Assembly: GCF_014648075.1 (NCBI RefSeq)
Contig: NZ_BMQK01000003.1
Span: 62,001 to 126,000, forward strand
Direction: 5' to 3'
Source of the DNA: Streptomyces ruber
GTDB lineage: Bacteria; Actinomycetota; Actinomycetes; Streptomycetales; Streptomycetaceae
DNA: 64,000 nt
Notes under the pieces: generated by a model
Seen by the model: the letters and a program-made list of their open reading frames with translations, nothing else
What the model was told of the DNA's origin: nothing
The model's database searches: none
Part shown: positions 10,031 to 19,431 of the stretch, piece after piece
Layout of the letters: every line of letters starts with the position of its first letter
How positions within the stretch are numbered: the first letter of the stretch is position 1
Translations under genes and position numbers: made by a program

Positions 10031-10836
10031 ATGCGCCCACGCGCCAGCCCGCGACCGCCCACCGCGATCGGGGACTCCTGGTCGTACAGGAACCACTCGT
10101 CCGCGCGGAACGGCCGGTGGAACCACATCGCGTGGTCCAGCGACGCCATGTCGAACCCGCGCGGGCCCCACAGCGGCTCCACCGGGATGCGGACGGCGTC
10201 CAGCAGCGTCATGTCGCTCGCGTACGTCAGCGCGCAGGTGTGCACGAGCGGGTCGTCCCCCAGCGGCCCGACCGCGCGCATCCACACCGCGCTGCGCGGC
10301 TCGGCGCCCACGACCTCGTCGGGTGTCCAGCGCAGCCGGTCCACGTACCGGATGTCGAACGGCTGGCGCCGGGCCATGCGCTCCAGCTGCTCGGGGAGCG
10401 CGCCCAGGTGCTCCCTGATCTCCTGGGCGACCGTCGGCAGCGACTCGGGGTCCGGCACCTCGCGGGCCGGCGGCAGCTGGTGCTCGAAGCTCCCCTCTTC
10501 AGGCTTGTGAAAGGAGGCGGTCAGATTGAAGATCGTGCGGCCCTGCTGCACGGCGGTGACGCGCCGGGTGGTGAACGACCGCCCGTCCCGTACCCGCTCG
10601 ACCTGGTACACGATCGGCACACCGGGACGGCCCGGGCGCAGGAAGTACGCGTGCAGCGAGTGCACCGGCCGGTCGCCCTCCGTGGTGCGCCCGGCGGCGA
10701 CCAGGGCCTGGCCCGCGACCTGGCCGCCGAAGACCCGCTGCAGGGACTCCTGCGGACTGCGGCCGCGGAAGATGTCGACCTCGATCCGCTCCAGGTCGAG
10801 CAGGTCGACGAGTCTCTCGGCCGGGTTGGTCGTCAT
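9961..10836 (-). CDS. tesB: Acyl-CoA thioesterase II
   Basis: A 291-residue double hot-dog thioesterase that hydrolyses acyl-CoA to free fatty acid and CoA in the cytoplasm. From the ATG at 10836 it reads MTTNPAERLVDLLDLERIEVDIFRG. The TesB pattern QRVFGGQVAGQALVAAGRT is near residue 33, SLHAYFLRPG near residue 62 and RRVTAVQQGRTIFNL near residue 94. The second half has the catalytic Asp/Thr/Gln region ALTYASDMTLLDAVRIP near residue 205 and ASLDHAMWFHRPFRADEWFLYD near residue 245. Length and order are typical. It follows the helicase on the same strand with a 25-bp gap, so co-transcription is possible. Confidence 0.93.
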   Translation of the reverse strand: MTTNPAERLVDLLDLERIEVDIFRGRSPQESLQRVFGGQVAGQALVAAGRTTEGDRPVHSLHAYFLRPGRPGVPIVYQVERVRDGRSFTTRRVTAVQQGRTIFNLTASFHKPEEGSFEHQLPPAREVPDPESLPTVAQEIREHLGALPEQLERMARRQPFDIRYVDRLRWTPDEVVGAEPRSAVWMRAVGPLGDDPLVHTCALTYASDMTLLDAVRIPVEPLWGPRGFDMASLDHAMWFHRPFRADEWFLYDQESPIAVGGRGLARGRIYDRAGRLLVSVVQEGLFRRLGD

Positions 10837-10861
10837 GTGCTTGTCTCTCCCGTGCTCGTGC

Positions 10862-13375
10862 TCAGAGCTGTCCGACGTCGGTGACCTTGACGACGGCGCG
10901 TCCCTCGGCGTCGGAGGCCGTGAGGTCGACCTCCGCGCTGATGCCCCAGTCATGATCGCCGTTCGGGTCGGCGAAGGTCTGGCGGACGCGCCACAACCCG
11001 TTCTCCGGCTCCTCCTCGATCATGAGCAGCCGCGGGCCGCGGGCGTCCGGACCGGTGCCCAGCTCCTCGTACTCGTCCCAGTACCGGTCCATCGCCTCGC
11101 CCCACCGCTCGGCGTCCCAGCCGGACTCGGCGTCCAGCTCGCCGAGTTCGTCCACCTGGTCGAGCGCCGCGAGCTCGACGCGCCGGAACATGGCGTTGCG
11201 GACCAGGACCCGGAAGGCGCGCGCGTTGGCGGTCACCGGTTTGACCTGGTCGGCCTTCTCCTGGGCCTCCTCGGCCGTCATCTCCTCCGGATTGGCGAGC
11301 TGCTCCCACTCGTCCAGCAGGCTGGAGTCCACCTGGCGCACCATCTCGCCGAGCCAGGCGATCAGGTCCTCCAGGTCGTCCGACTTCAGATCGTCGGGGA
11401 CGGTGTGATCCAGGGTCTTGTAGGCACTGGCGAGGTAGCGCAGCACGATGCCCTCGGTGCGGGCGAGCTCGTAGAAGGAGACGAACTCGGTGAAGGACAG
11501 CGCCCGCTCGTACATGTCGCGGATGACGGACTTCGGCGACAGCGGATGGTCGCCGACCCAGGGGTGGCTCTTGCGGTACGTGTTGTACGCGTGGAAGAGC
11601 AGCTCCTCCAGCGGCTTCGGGTAGCCGATGTCCTGGAGCCGCTCCATGCGCTCCTCGTACTCGACGCCGTCCGCCTTCATCGCGGCCACGGCCTCGCCGC
11701 GCGCCTTGTTCTGCTGGGCGGCGAGGATCTGCCGCGGGTCGTCCAGCGTGGACTCCACCACGGACACCATGTCCAGGGCGTACGAGGGCGACTCCGGGTC
11801 CAGCAGTTCGAACGCGGCGAGCGCGAACGTCGACAGGGGCTGGTTCAGCGCGAAGTCCTGCTGGAGGTCGACCGTGAGACGCACGATGCGGCCCTCGGCG
11901 TCCGGCTGGTCGAGCTTCTCCACGATGCCGCCGTCGAGCAGCGAGCGGTAGATGGCGATCGCCCGGCGGATGTGCCGGAGCTGCTGCTTGCGCGGCTCGT
12001 GGTTGTCCTCCAGGAGCCGTCGCATCGCCTCGAAGGCGTTGCCGGGACGGGCGATCACCGACAGCAGCATCGTGTGCGTCACCCGGAACCGGGAGGTCAG
12101 CGGTTCCGGCTCGGAGGCGATCAGCTTCTCGAAGGTGTTCTCCGTCCACCCGACGAAACCCTCCGGGGCCTTCTTGCGGACCACCTTGCGGCGCTTCTTC
12201 GGGTCGTCGCCGGCCTTGGCGAGCGCCTTCTCGTTCTCGACGACGTGTTCGGGGGCCTGGGCGACCACGAAGCCCGCCGTGTCGAAGCCGGCGCGCCCGG
12301 CACGTCCCGCGATCTGGTGGAACTCACGGGCGCGCAGGGTCCGCACCCGATTGCCGTCGTACTTCGTCAGGGCCGTGAACAGTACGGTGCGGATCGGCAC
12401 GTTCACTCCGACGCCGAGCGTGTCCGTGCCGCAGATGACCTTCAGCAGACCGGCCTGCGCCAGCTTCTCCACCAGCCGCCGGTACTTCGGCAGCATGCCG
12501 GCGTGGTGGACACCGATCCCGTGCCGTACGTAGCGCGAGAGGTTGCGGCCGAACTTGGTGGTGAACCGGAAGTTTCCGATCAGCTCGGCGATCTGGTCCT
12601 TCTCCTCGCGCGTGCACATGTTGATGCTCATCAGCGCCTGGGCCCGCTCCACCGCCTGGGCCTGCGTGAAGTGCACGATGTAGACGGGCGCCTGCTTCGT
12701 CTCGAGCAGCTCGGTGAGCGTCTCCGTGAGCGGGGTGACGCGGTACTCGTAGGAGAGGGGGACGGGCCGGGTCGCCGAGCGGACCACCGAGGTGGGGCGG
12801 CCCGTGCGCCGGGTGAGGTCCTCCTCGAACATCGAGACGTCGCCGAGGGTCGCCGACATCAGGATGAACTGCGCCTGCGGCAGCTCCAGGATCGGGATCT
12901 GCCACGCCCAGCCGCGGTCCGCCTCCGCGTAGAAGTGGAACTCGTCCATCACGACCTGGCCGACGTCCGCGTCCTTGCCGTCACGCAGGGCGATCGACGC
13001 CAGCACCTCGGCGGTGCAGCAGATGACGGGCGCGTCGGCGTTCACGGAGGCGTCGCCGGTGAGCATGCCGACGTTCTCGGTGCCGAAGAGCTTGCACAGC
13101 TCGAAGAACTTCTCCGAGACCAGCGCCTTGATCGGTGCCGTGTAGAAGGTGACCTCGTCCCGGGCGAGCGCCGCGAAGTGCGCACCGGCGGCGATCATGC
13201 TCTTGCCGGAGCCGGTGGGGGTCGAGACGATCACGTTCGCCCCGGAGACCACCTCGATCAGCGCCTCCTCCTGATGCGGATAGAGGGTGAGACCCCGTTC
13301 CTGGGCCCATGCCTCGAAGGCTTCGTAGAGGGCGTCCGGGTCGGCGGTCTGCGGCAGCTGATCGATGAGGGTCAC
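10862..13375 (-). CDS. Ski2-like DEAD/DEAH helicase with DUF3516
   Basis: An 837-residue superfamily 2 helicase from the GTG at 13375 (MTLIDQLPQTADPDALYEAFEAW). Motif I is STPTGSGKSM near residue 58, motif II is VMDEFHFY (DEFH in place of DEVH) near residue 140, SATLGD follows near residue 165, and motifs V-VI are GTDTLGVGVNVP and [12 protein letters not shown] near residues 315-365. The C-terminal half (about residues 390-837) matches DUF3516, found on actinobacterial RNA helicases of this type. An open frame continues 121 codons upstream, but that stretch is antisense to the next gene and is not used here. Expected role is RNA unwinding; substrate unknown. Confidence 0.9.
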   Translation of the reverse strand: MTLIDQLPQTADPDALYEAFEAWAQERGLTLYPHQEEALIEVVSGANVIVSTPTGSGKSMIAAGAHFAALARDEVTFYTAPIKALVSEKFFELCKLFGTENVGMLTGDASVNADAPVICCTAEVLASIALRDGKDADVGQVVMDEFHFYAEADRGWAWQIPILELPQAQFILMSATLGDVSMFEEDLTRRTGRPTSVVRSATRPVPLSYEYRVTPLTETLTELLETKQAPVYIVHFTQAQAVERAQALMSINMCTREEKDQIAELIGNFRFTTKFGRNLSRYVRHGIGVHHAGMLPKYRRLVEKLAQAGLLKVICGTDTLGVGVNVPIRTVLFTALTKYDGNRVRTLRAREFHQIAGRAGRAGFDTAGFVVAQAPEHVVENEKALAKAGDDPKKRRKVVRKKAPEGFVGWTENTFEKLIASEPEPLTSRFRVTHTMLLSVIARPGNAFEAMRRLLEDNHEPRKQQLRHIRRAIAIYRSLLDGGIVEKLDQPDAEGRIVRLTVDLQQDFALNQPLSTFALAAFELLDPESPSYALDMVSVVESTLDDPRQILAAQQNKARGEAVAAMKADGVEYEERMERLQDIGYPKPLEELLFHAYNTYRKSHPWVGDHPLSPKSVIRDMYERALSFTEFVSFYELARTEGIVLRYLASAYKTLDHTVPDDLKSDDLEDLIAWLGEMVRQVDSSLLDEWEQLANPEEMTAEEAQEKADQVKPVTANARAFRVLVRNAMFRRVELAALDQVDELGELDAESGWDAERWGEAMDRYWDEYEELGTGPDARGPRLLMIEEEPENGLWRVRQTFADPNGDHDWGISAEVDLTASDAEGRAVVKVTDVGQL

Positions 13376-13520
13376 GGACCCATCTTGCCTGCCGTCCCAC
13401 CCGATGCGGGAATCGGCTGCCGCCCTGAAGATCATGAACGTTACGCTGTGGCGCCGACGGAGAGTCACCGCGCACGGCCAACCGGGCAGCGGCACAAGAG
13501 AAATGGGGCGGGAAGCGGCC

Positions 13521-14315
13521 ATGATGGGACCAGCACACTCACTGTCGGGGGCCGCGGCCTGGCTCGGCGTCGGGGCGGCCGCCGCCGCGGCCGATCGCCC
13601 GATGCCCTGGCCGGTCCTGCTGGTCGGCGCGCTGATCTGCGCCGGCGCCGCGCTGGCCCCGGACCTCGACCACAAGGCGGCCACCATCTCGCGGTCCTTC
13701 GGACCCGTGTCGCGCTGGCTGTGCGAGATCGTCGACAAACTGTCGTACGCCGTCTACAAGGCGACGAAGGGGCCGGGCGACCCGAGACGCTCCGGCGGGC
13801 ACCGCACCCTGACGCACACCTGGCTGTGGGCGGTGCTGATCGGTGCGATCTGCTCCGTCACCGCGATCACGGTGGAGCGGTGGGGCGTGCTCGCCATCCT
13901 CTTCGTGCACATGGTGCTCGCCATCGAAGGCTTGCTGTGGCGGGCGGCCCGCGGCTCCAGCAGCGACGTCCTGGTGTGGCTGCTGGCCGCCACCAGCGCC
14001 TGGATCCTCGCGGACATCCTCGACCAGCCGGGCAACGGGGCCGACTGGCTGTTCACGGCGCCGGGCCAGGAGTACCTGTGGCTGGGGCTGCCGGTCGTCC
14101 TCGGCGCGCTGGTGCACGACCTGGGCGACGCCCTGACGGTCTCCGGCTGCCCGGTCCTGTGGCCGATACCGGTGGGCCGCAAGCGCTGGTACCCCGTCGG
14201 CCCGCCGAAGGGGATGCGGTTCCGCGCGGGCAGCTGGGTCGAGCTGAAGGTGCTGATGCCCGTGTTCATGGTGCTCGGCGGGGTGGGCGCGGCGGCGGCG
14301 CTCAACGTGATCTGA
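13521..14315 (+). CDS. YdjM/DUF457-type membrane metal-dependent hydrolase
   Basis: A 264-residue multi-pass membrane protein. From the ATG at 13521 it reads MMGPAHSLSGAAAWLGVGAAAAAAD. The early histidine, the GALICAGAALAPDLDHKAAT segment near residues 37-55 and the later RSGGHRTLTHTWLWAV (near residue 97) are the metal-ligand-like positions of the YdjM/DUF457 family. About six hydrophobic segments follow, with HDLGDALTVSGCPVLWP near residue 203. The family is poorly understood; hydrolase activity is assigned by motif only. It is transcribed divergently from the helicase and convergently with the L31 gene. Confidence 0.85.
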   Translation: MMGPAHSLSGAAAWLGVGAAAAAADRPMPWPVLLVGALICAGAALAPDLDHKAATISRSFGPVSRWLCEIVDKLSYAVYKATKGPGDPRRSGGHRTLTHTWLWAVLIGAICSVTAITVERWGVLAILFVHMVLAIEGLLWRAARGSSSDVLVWLLAATSAWILADILDQPGNGADWLFTAPGQEYLWLGLPVVLGALVHDLGDALTVSGCPVLWPIPVGRKRWYPVGPPKGMRFRAGSWVELKVLMPVFMVLGGVGAAAALNVI

Positions 14316-14362
14316 GCGGCGGGGAGCCTCGCCGTCGCCCGCCTGCCGTCACCGGCGCCGCC

Positions 14363-14650
14363 TCAGGCCGTACCCGTGCCTCCGATGCCGTCGCCGATCC
14401 CCTCGCCGCTTCCGCCGTAGCGCCGCTCGAACTGCGCGATGCGTCCCTCCGTGTCCACGGTCCGGGCCCTGCCGGTGTAGAAGGGATGACTTTCCGCGGA
14501 GATCTCGACGTCCACGACCGGGTACGTCTCGCCGTCGTCCCACTCGATCGTCCGGTCGCTGGTCGCGGTCGACCGGGTGAGGAAGGCGAAGCCGGCGGCC
14601 CGGTCGCGGAAGACGACCGGGTGGTAGTCGGGGTGCTTGTCCTGCTGCAT
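14363..14650 (-). CDS. rpmE2: 50S ribosomal protein L31 type B
   Basis: A 95-residue L31 paralog ([28 protein letters not shown]) with the type B signature [34 protein letters not shown]. No cysteine is present, so it is the zinc-independent form that can replace zinc-binding L31 when zinc is scarce. In streptomycetes such paralogs are often under the zinc regulator Zur; I looked upstream for a Zur-type palindrome and did not see a convincing one. The Gly-rich tail ([16 protein letters not shown]) is longer than in many homologs. Confidence 0.93.
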   Translation of the reverse strand: MQQDKHPDYHPVVFRDRAAGFAFLTRSTATSDRTIEWDDGETYPVVDVEISAESHPFYTGRARTVDTEGRIAQFERRYGGSGEGIGDGIGGTGTA

Positions 14651-14699
14651 GGGTGCTCCTTCGCTGGGGAGGGTGGTCCGGGCCGGGCGGACGGCGGCG

Positions 14700-15191
14700 T
14701 CAGCCGGGGGAGGGCGGGGTGTCCATGTCCCATCGCTCGTCGTCGACTATGTGGATCGCGGCCTCCTCGGCCGAGGAGGCCGCGCCGTCGATGCCCACGT
14801 CGGTGGCGACCAGATCCTTCTCCTCGTCCTCGTGCGCGCCTTCGTCGGGGGCGACAAGACGGCCCGCGCGGATGTCGCCCACCTCGTTGTCCAGGAGTTC
14901 CCCGTCCGAGTCCACCCAGTCGCCGATCCCGTCCCCCTCGGACGGCGCCACGTCCGGGACCTCCTCCGCCAGCCGCTCGTCCAGACTCTCGCCCTCCCGC
15001 CGCTCCGCCGCCGTCACACCGGTGTGCTCCACGGCCCACGGCCGCTCCGGCGGCGACCAGCCCCGGTCCAGCGGATCGTTCACCCCGTCGTCCTCCAGGG
15101 TGTCCTCGGCGTCCAGCAGCCCCGCGTCGTCCTGGATCTCGGACGCGTCGGGCTGGTAGACGTCGTCCCCCCACTCTCCGGCGCTGTCCAC
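14700..15191 (-). CDS. DUF5709 acidic protein
   Basis: A 163-residue, strongly acidic soluble protein from the GTG at 15191, preceded by GGGAGG with a four-base gap. It begins [27 protein letters not shown], contains [26 protein letters not shown] near residue 45 and [16 protein letters not shown] near residue 80, all typical of DUF5709. The C-terminus ([19 protein letters not shown]) is also conserved. Function unknown. An upstream extension of the open frame to 15269 has no ribosome site and is not used. Confidence 0.85.
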   Translation of the reverse strand: MDSAGEWGDDVYQPDASEIQDDAGLLDAEDTLEDDGVNDPLDRGWSPPERPWAVEHTGVTAAERREGESLDERLAEEVPDVAPSEGDGIGDWVDSDGELLDNEVGDIRAGRLVAPDEGAHEDEEKDLVATDVGIDGAASSAEEAAIHIVDDERWDMDTPPSPG

Positions 15192-15327
15192 GGTGCCTCC
15201 CGTCGTTGTCGGTCGGTGAGCGGAACCGGTGCCACGTCCAGCGTTCCACCGGCTCTCGGGCCGGTGCAACGGCAGAGCTCGGCACCGGCCCGGTGGTCCT
15301 GCCGCCCGGTCCTGCCGCCCGGTCCGG

Positions 15328-17109
15328 TCAGCCGTGCCAGGACCGCCACAGCGCCGCGTACGCGCCGTCGGCCTCGACCAGCTGGTCGTGGCTGCCCAGT
15401 TCGCTGATGCGGCCGTTCTCGACGACGGCGATGACGTCGGCGTCGTGCGCGGTGTGCAGCCGGTGGGCGATGGCGATCACGGTGCGGCCGTCGAGGACAC
15501 GGGAGAGGGAACGCTCCAGGTCGCGGGCCGCACGCGGGTCGAGCAGCGAGGTCGCCTCGTCCAGGACCAGGGTGTGCGGATCGGCCAGCACCAGCCGGGC
15601 CAGCGCGATCTGCTGGGCCTGCGCCGGGGTGAGCGCGAGCCCGCCCGAGCCGACCCCGGTGTCCAGCCCGTCGTCCAGCGCGCGGGCCCAGCCGTCCGCG
15701 TCGACCGCGCCGAGCGCCGCCCACAGCTGCGCGTCGGCCGCGTCCGGGCGGGCCAGCAGCAGATTGTCCCGCAGGGAGCCCACGAAGACGTGGTGCTCCT
15801 GGTTGACGAGGGCCACATGATCGCGGACGTCCTCGGCGGGCATCCGGGACAGCTCGGCGCCGCCCAGGGTGACCCGGCCGCCGCGGGGCCCGTAGATCCC
15901 GGCGAGCAGCCGGCCCAGCGTGGACTTGCCCGCGCCGGACGGGCCCACGAGGGCGAGCCGGGTGCCGGGGGCGACGCTCAGGGACACCTCGCGCAGCACG
16001 TCGACACCGGCCCGGTAACCGAAGCGCACCCCGTCCGCGCGCACGTCGTGCCCGTCGGGGACCACGGTGGAGTCCCCCGCGTGCGGCTCGATCTCCCGTA
16101 CGCCCACCAGCCGGGCCAGCGACACCTGCGCCACCTGGAGCTCGTCGTACCAGCGCAGGACCAGGCCGATCGGTTCGACGAGCATCTGCGCGATGAGGGC
16201 GGCCGTGGTCAGCTGGCCGACGCCGATCCAGCCCCGCAGCACGAACACCCCGCCGATCATCAGCACCGAGGCGAGAACCGTGGTGTGGGTGAGGTTGACG
16301 ACCGGGAAGAGCACCGAGCGCAGCCACAGGGTGTACCGCTCCCACGCCGTCCACTCCCTGATCCGCCGGTCCGACAGCGCGATCCGGCGCTCGCCGAGCC
16401 GGTGCGCCTCGACGGTGCGGCCGGCGTCCACGGTCTCGGCGAGGGCGGCGGCGACGGCGGCGTACCCGGCGGCCTCCGACCGGTAGGCGGAAGGCGCGCG
16501 CCGGAAGTACCAGCGGCAGCCGAGCACCAGCAGCGGCAGGGCGAGCAGCACGGCCGGCGCGAGCGGCGGCGCGGTCACGGCGAGCCCGCCGAGCAGCAGC
16601 ACCGCCCACACCACACCGATCGCGAGCTGCGGCACCGCCTCGCGCATCGCGCTCGCGAGCCGGTCGACGTCCGTGGTGATCCGGGACAGCAGATCACCCG
16701 TCCCGGCCCGCTCCAGCACCCCCGGCGGCAGCCCCACGGACCGTACGAGGAAGTCCTCGCGCAGGTCGGCCAGCATCCGCTCGCCGAGCACGGCCCCGCG
16801 CAGCCGCACCTGCCGCACGAACACGGCCTGTACCAGCAGGGCGGCGACGAACAGCCCGGCCGTGAGTTCCAGACGCAGGTCGCGGGCGCCCTCGGAGACG
16901 CGCTCGACGAGTCCGCCGAGCAGGTGGGGACCGGCCATCGAGGCGACGACGGCGACGGTGTTGACGGTGACGAGCAGGGCGAAGGGCCGTCTGTGCCGTC
17001 GTACCAGCTCGGTCACGTAGCCGCGTACGGTGCCGGGCGAGCCGACGGGCAGGGTGCTCGCCGTCGTCGGGGCGGCCGGGTCGTGGGCCGGCGGTGCCAC
17101 GCCGATCAT
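15328..17109 (-). CDS. ABC exporter half, second subunit
   Basis: A 593-residue fused permease-ATPase of the multidrug/lipid exporter type. Six membrane segments span about residues 40-320; the nucleotide-binding domain has Walker A LVGPSGAGKSTLGRLLAG near residue 390, Q-loop VNQEHHVF near residue 435, signature region LTPAQAQQIALARLVL (a degenerate LSGGQ) near residue 495 and Walker B TLVLDEATSLLD near residue 518. The ATG overlaps the stop codon of the partner gene by four bases (ATGA, 17106-17109), so the two are translationally coupled and should form a heterodimer. Substrate unknown. Confidence 0.92.
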   Translation of the reverse strand: MIGVAPPAHDPAAPTTASTLPVGSPGTVRGYVTELVRRHRRPFALLVTVNTVAVVASMAGPHLLGGLVERVSEGARDLRLELTAGLFVAALLVQAVFVRQVRLRGAVLGERMLADLREDFLVRSVGLPPGVLERAGTGDLLSRITTDVDRLASAMREAVPQLAIGVVWAVLLLGGLAVTAPPLAPAVLLALPLLVLGCRWYFRRAPSAYRSEAAGYAAVAAALAETVDAGRTVEAHRLGERRIALSDRRIREWTAWERYTLWLRSVLFPVVNLTHTTVLASVLMIGGVFVLRGWIGVGQLTTAALIAQMLVEPIGLVLRWYDELQVAQVSLARLVGVREIEPHAGDSTVVPDGHDVRADGVRFGYRAGVDVLREVSLSVAPGTRLALVGPSGAGKSTLGRLLAGIYGPRGGRVTLGGAELSRMPAEDVRDHVALVNQEHHVFVGSLRDNLLLARPDAADAQLWAALGAVDADGWARALDDGLDTGVGSGGLALTPAQAQQIALARLVLADPHTLVLDEATSLLDPRAARDLERSLSRVLDGRTVIAIAHRLHTAHDADVIAVVENGRISELGSHDQLVEADGAYAALWRSWHG

Positions 17110-18971
17110 GCTGTCTCCTCGATCTCTTCAAGCGCCGCCCGCACACCGAGCACGGTGGCCCTGTCCGGCGCGCGCACACCGTGGACGGCGGTCGCGTCGA
17201 CCGGTGCGCCGTGCCGGTCGGCCTCCTCGTCGGTCTCGCGGGTGACCACCGCCCGGTACCGGGGTTCGGCGCGCAGCAGGTCCTGGTGCGTGCCGACCGC
17301 GACGACCGTTCCCTCGTGGATCAGGACGACCCGCTCCGCGCGGTCCAGGAGCAGGGGCGAGGTGGTCAGGACGACCGTCGTGCGGCCCGCCCGGAACGAG
17401 CGGATCCCCTCGGCGATCCGGGCCTCGGTGTGCGAGTCGACGGCGGACGTCGGCTCGTCCAGGACCAGCACCTCCGGGTCCGTGAGCAGCGACCGGGCGA
17501 GGGCGAGGCGCTGCCGCTGGCCGCCGGACAGGGACCGGCCGCGTTCGGTGATGCGCGCGTCCAGCGGATCACCGGCGTCGGGCGATCCCTGGACGAGGGA
17601 GTCCAGCACGTCCGCGCACTCTGCGGCGTCCAGGGCGTCCGCGGCGTCGACGGCGCCGGAGGCGGGCACGTCGAGCAGTTCGCGCAACGAGCCCGACAGG
17701 AGCACCGGGTCCTTGTCCTGGACGAGAACGGCTGTGCGGGCGCAGGTGAGCGGCAGGTCGTCCAGCGGCACGCCCCCCAGGAGCGCCGAGGAGGTCTTTC
17801 CGGAGGCGTCCTCCTCCGTCGCGTGGCCGCCCAGCCGTTCAGCCAGCCGCCCCGCCGCGTCCGGGTCGCCGCACACCACGGCGGTGAACAGGCCGCCGGG
17901 AGCGAGGAGTCCGGTCTCCGGGTCGTACAGATCACCGGACGGCACGACGGCCTCGCGTGTCCCCTCGGTGTCCGTGGCCCGCTCCAGCGACAGCACCCGG
18001 GCGGCCCGCCTGGCCGACGGCCGCGAGAAGGAGTACGCCATGGCGATCTCCTCGAAGTGCCGCAGCGGGTACGCCAGCAGCATCACCGCGCTGTACACGG
18101 TGACCAGCTCGCCCACCGCGATGCGCCCCTCGCGGGCCAGCCGCACGCCGTACCAGACGACCGAGATCATGAGCAGCCCCGGCAGCAGGATCTGGACCGC
18201 CGCGATGAGCGACCACATCCGGGCGCTGCGCACGGCCGCGTGGCGCACCTCCTGCGAGGCGCGGCGGTACCGCCGCAGGAACAGGTCCTCGCCGCCGATA
18301 CCGCGCAGGACGCGCAGCCCCGCGACGGTGTCGGAGGCGAGTTCGGTGGCGCGCCCCGCCTTCTCGCGCTGGACCTCGGCGCGCCGGGTCGCGGCCGGCA
18401 GCAGCGGGAGAACGGCGAGCGCCAGGACCGGGACGCCCGCGGCGACGACGACGCCCAGGGCCGGCTGGTACACGAGCAGTCCGGCGCAGACCACCACGAC
18501 GGTGAGCGCGGCCGCGGTGAAGCGCGACACCGCCTCCACGAACCAGCCGATCTTCTCCACGTCATTGGTGGACACCGCGACGACCTCACCGGCCGCCACG
18601 CGCCGGGTCAGCGCCGAGCCGAGCAGGGCGGTCCTGCGGGCCAGCAGCTGCTGGACGCGTGCGGCGGCGGTGATCCAGTTGGTGACTCCCGCACGGTGCA
18701 GGAAGAGGTCGCCCACCGCGATGCCCGCGCCGCACAGTGCCAGCAGTCCGCCCGCGAGGGCGAGTCCGGCACCCGAGCCGTCGACGACCGCCTGCACGGC
18801 CCGGCCCACCCCGAACGGCAGCCCGCAGACGGCCGTGAAGTGCAGCAGGCCCCAGGCGAGGCACTTGAGCTGCCCGCCGAGCTGTTCGCGGAAGAGCCAC
18901 CACAGGAAGCGGGGCCCCGAGCGCGCGTCCGGCACACCCGGGTCGGGGAACGGGAGGTCTTGGATCTGCAT
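17106..18971 (-). CDS. ABC exporter half, first subunit
   Basis: A 621-residue fused permease-ATPase from the ATG at 18971 (MQIQDLPFPDPGVPDARSG). Membrane segments occupy about residues 35-310. The nucleotide-binding domain is unusual: the Walker A region reads VVCGDPDAAGRLAERL near residue 385 and lacks the GxxGxGKST pattern, whereas the signature RSLSGGQRQRLALARSLL (about residue 505) and Walker B VLVLDEPTSAVD are intact. This asymmetry, together with the degenerate signature of the partner, fits a heterodimeric exporter with one consensus and one degenerate ATP site. It sits just downstream of a large tandem-repeat region. Confidence 0.9.
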   Translation of the reverse strand: MQIQDLPFPDPGVPDARSGPRFLWWLFREQLGGQLKCLAWGLLHFTAVCGLPFGVGRAVQAVVDGSGAGLALAGGLLALCGAGIAVGDLFLHRAGVTNWITAAARVQQLLARRTALLGSALTRRVAAGEVVAVSTNDVEKIGWFVEAVSRFTAAALTVVVVCAGLLVYQPALGVVVAAGVPVLALAVLPLLPAATRRAEVQREKAGRATELASDTVAGLRVLRGIGGEDLFLRRYRRASQEVRHAAVRSARMWSLIAAVQILLPGLLMISVVWYGVRLAREGRIAVGELVTVYSAVMLLAYPLRHFEEIAMAYSFSRPSARRAARVLSLERATDTEGTREAVVPSGDLYDPETGLLAPGGLFTAVVCGDPDAAGRLAERLGGHATEEDASGKTSSALLGGVPLDDLPLTCARTAVLVQDKDPVLLSGSLRELLDVPASGAVDAADALDAAECADVLDSLVQGSPDAGDPLDARITERGRSLSGGQRQRLALARSLLTDPEVLVLDEPTSAVDSHTEARIAEGIRSFRAGRTTVVLTTSPLLLDRAERVVLIHEGTVVAVGTHQDLLRAEPRYRAVVTRETDEEADRHGAPVDATAVHGVRAPDRATVLGVRAALEEIEETA

Positions 18972-19000
18972 GGTGTCCCAGTGACTCGTGATCGGAAAGC

Positions 19001-19080
19001 GGACAGGAGCGGACAGGAGCGAACAGGGGCGGACGGGAGCGGACGGGAGCGGACGGGAACGGACAGGAGCGGACAGGAAG
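19001..19080 (+). repeat. 10-bp tandem repeat, eight copies
   Basis: Eight consecutive units of GGACAGGAGC (variants GAACAGGGGC, GGACGGGAGC and GGACGGGAAC) with no spacing errors. It lies 30 bp upstream of the ABC exporter start (18971, minus strand). It is part of a 450-bp gene-free stretch (18972-19422) that otherwise holds only the 9-bp repeat below and a short GC-rich leader of the next gene. A closely related unit recurs at 50644-50746. Confidence 0.85.
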
Positions 19081-19132
19081 GATGAGGGAGAAGGGCGGGA
19101 GGAAGTGCGGGGAATGCGAGGACGTGCGGCAA

Positions 19133-19198
19133 GTACGAGAGGTGCGAGAGGTGCGAGAGGTGCGAGGCGTGCGAGGCGTGCGAGAGGTGCGAGAGGTA
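19133..19198 (+). repeat. 9-bp tandem repeat, about seven copies
   Basis: About seven units of GGTGCGAGA (variants GGTACGAGA and CGTGCGAGG) in the same gene-free stretch as the 10-bp array. The plus-strand frame through it is open, but the peptide (RGARGARGA and so on) is simple-sequence and not a protein family. Confidence 0.8.
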
Positions 19199-19431
19199 CG
19201 GAGACGTGCGTGACCCGTGAGGTGCGGGCCGGTGCGGTCGAGAGCCGGCCTCGGGGACCGTCCGCGCGCCGCCCAGGTCGGTGGCGAGCTGTGAAAGGCT
19301 CCGTCACCGGGTGTCGGCGGGCAAACGCTTTTCCGCGAAGTGGCAAAGATTCGGCCTGCTTTCCTCGTGCACGGCCGGGAGCGGCCGGGGTACGGGCCGC
19401 CGCGGCGGCGCACGGTGCGACGATGGAGCGC

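Noticed and set aside
13376..13738. N-terminal extension of the DUF3516 helicase
   Set aside because: The 121 extra codons are antisense to the YdjM-like gene and have no helicase sequence; the GTG at 13375 gives the normal start.
14651..14699. Zur box upstream of the L31 type B gene
   Set aside because: The gap is short and GC-rich, with no TGAAAATGATTTTCA-like dyad.
10526..15820. Open plus-strand frame of 1764 codons
   Set aside because: It is antisense to tesB, the DUF3516 helicase, rpmE2, DUF5709 and part of an ABC gene, and its residues are simple GC-shadow sequence. Long open antisense frames are common in such GC-rich DNA.
15229..18984. Open plus-strand frame of 1251 codons
   Set aside because: It is antisense to both ABC exporter subunits, whose motifs are clear on the minus strand.
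19001..19198. Possible CRISPR array from the tandem repeats
   Set aside because: Units are 9-10 bp and contiguous, without spacers, and no cas gene is present.
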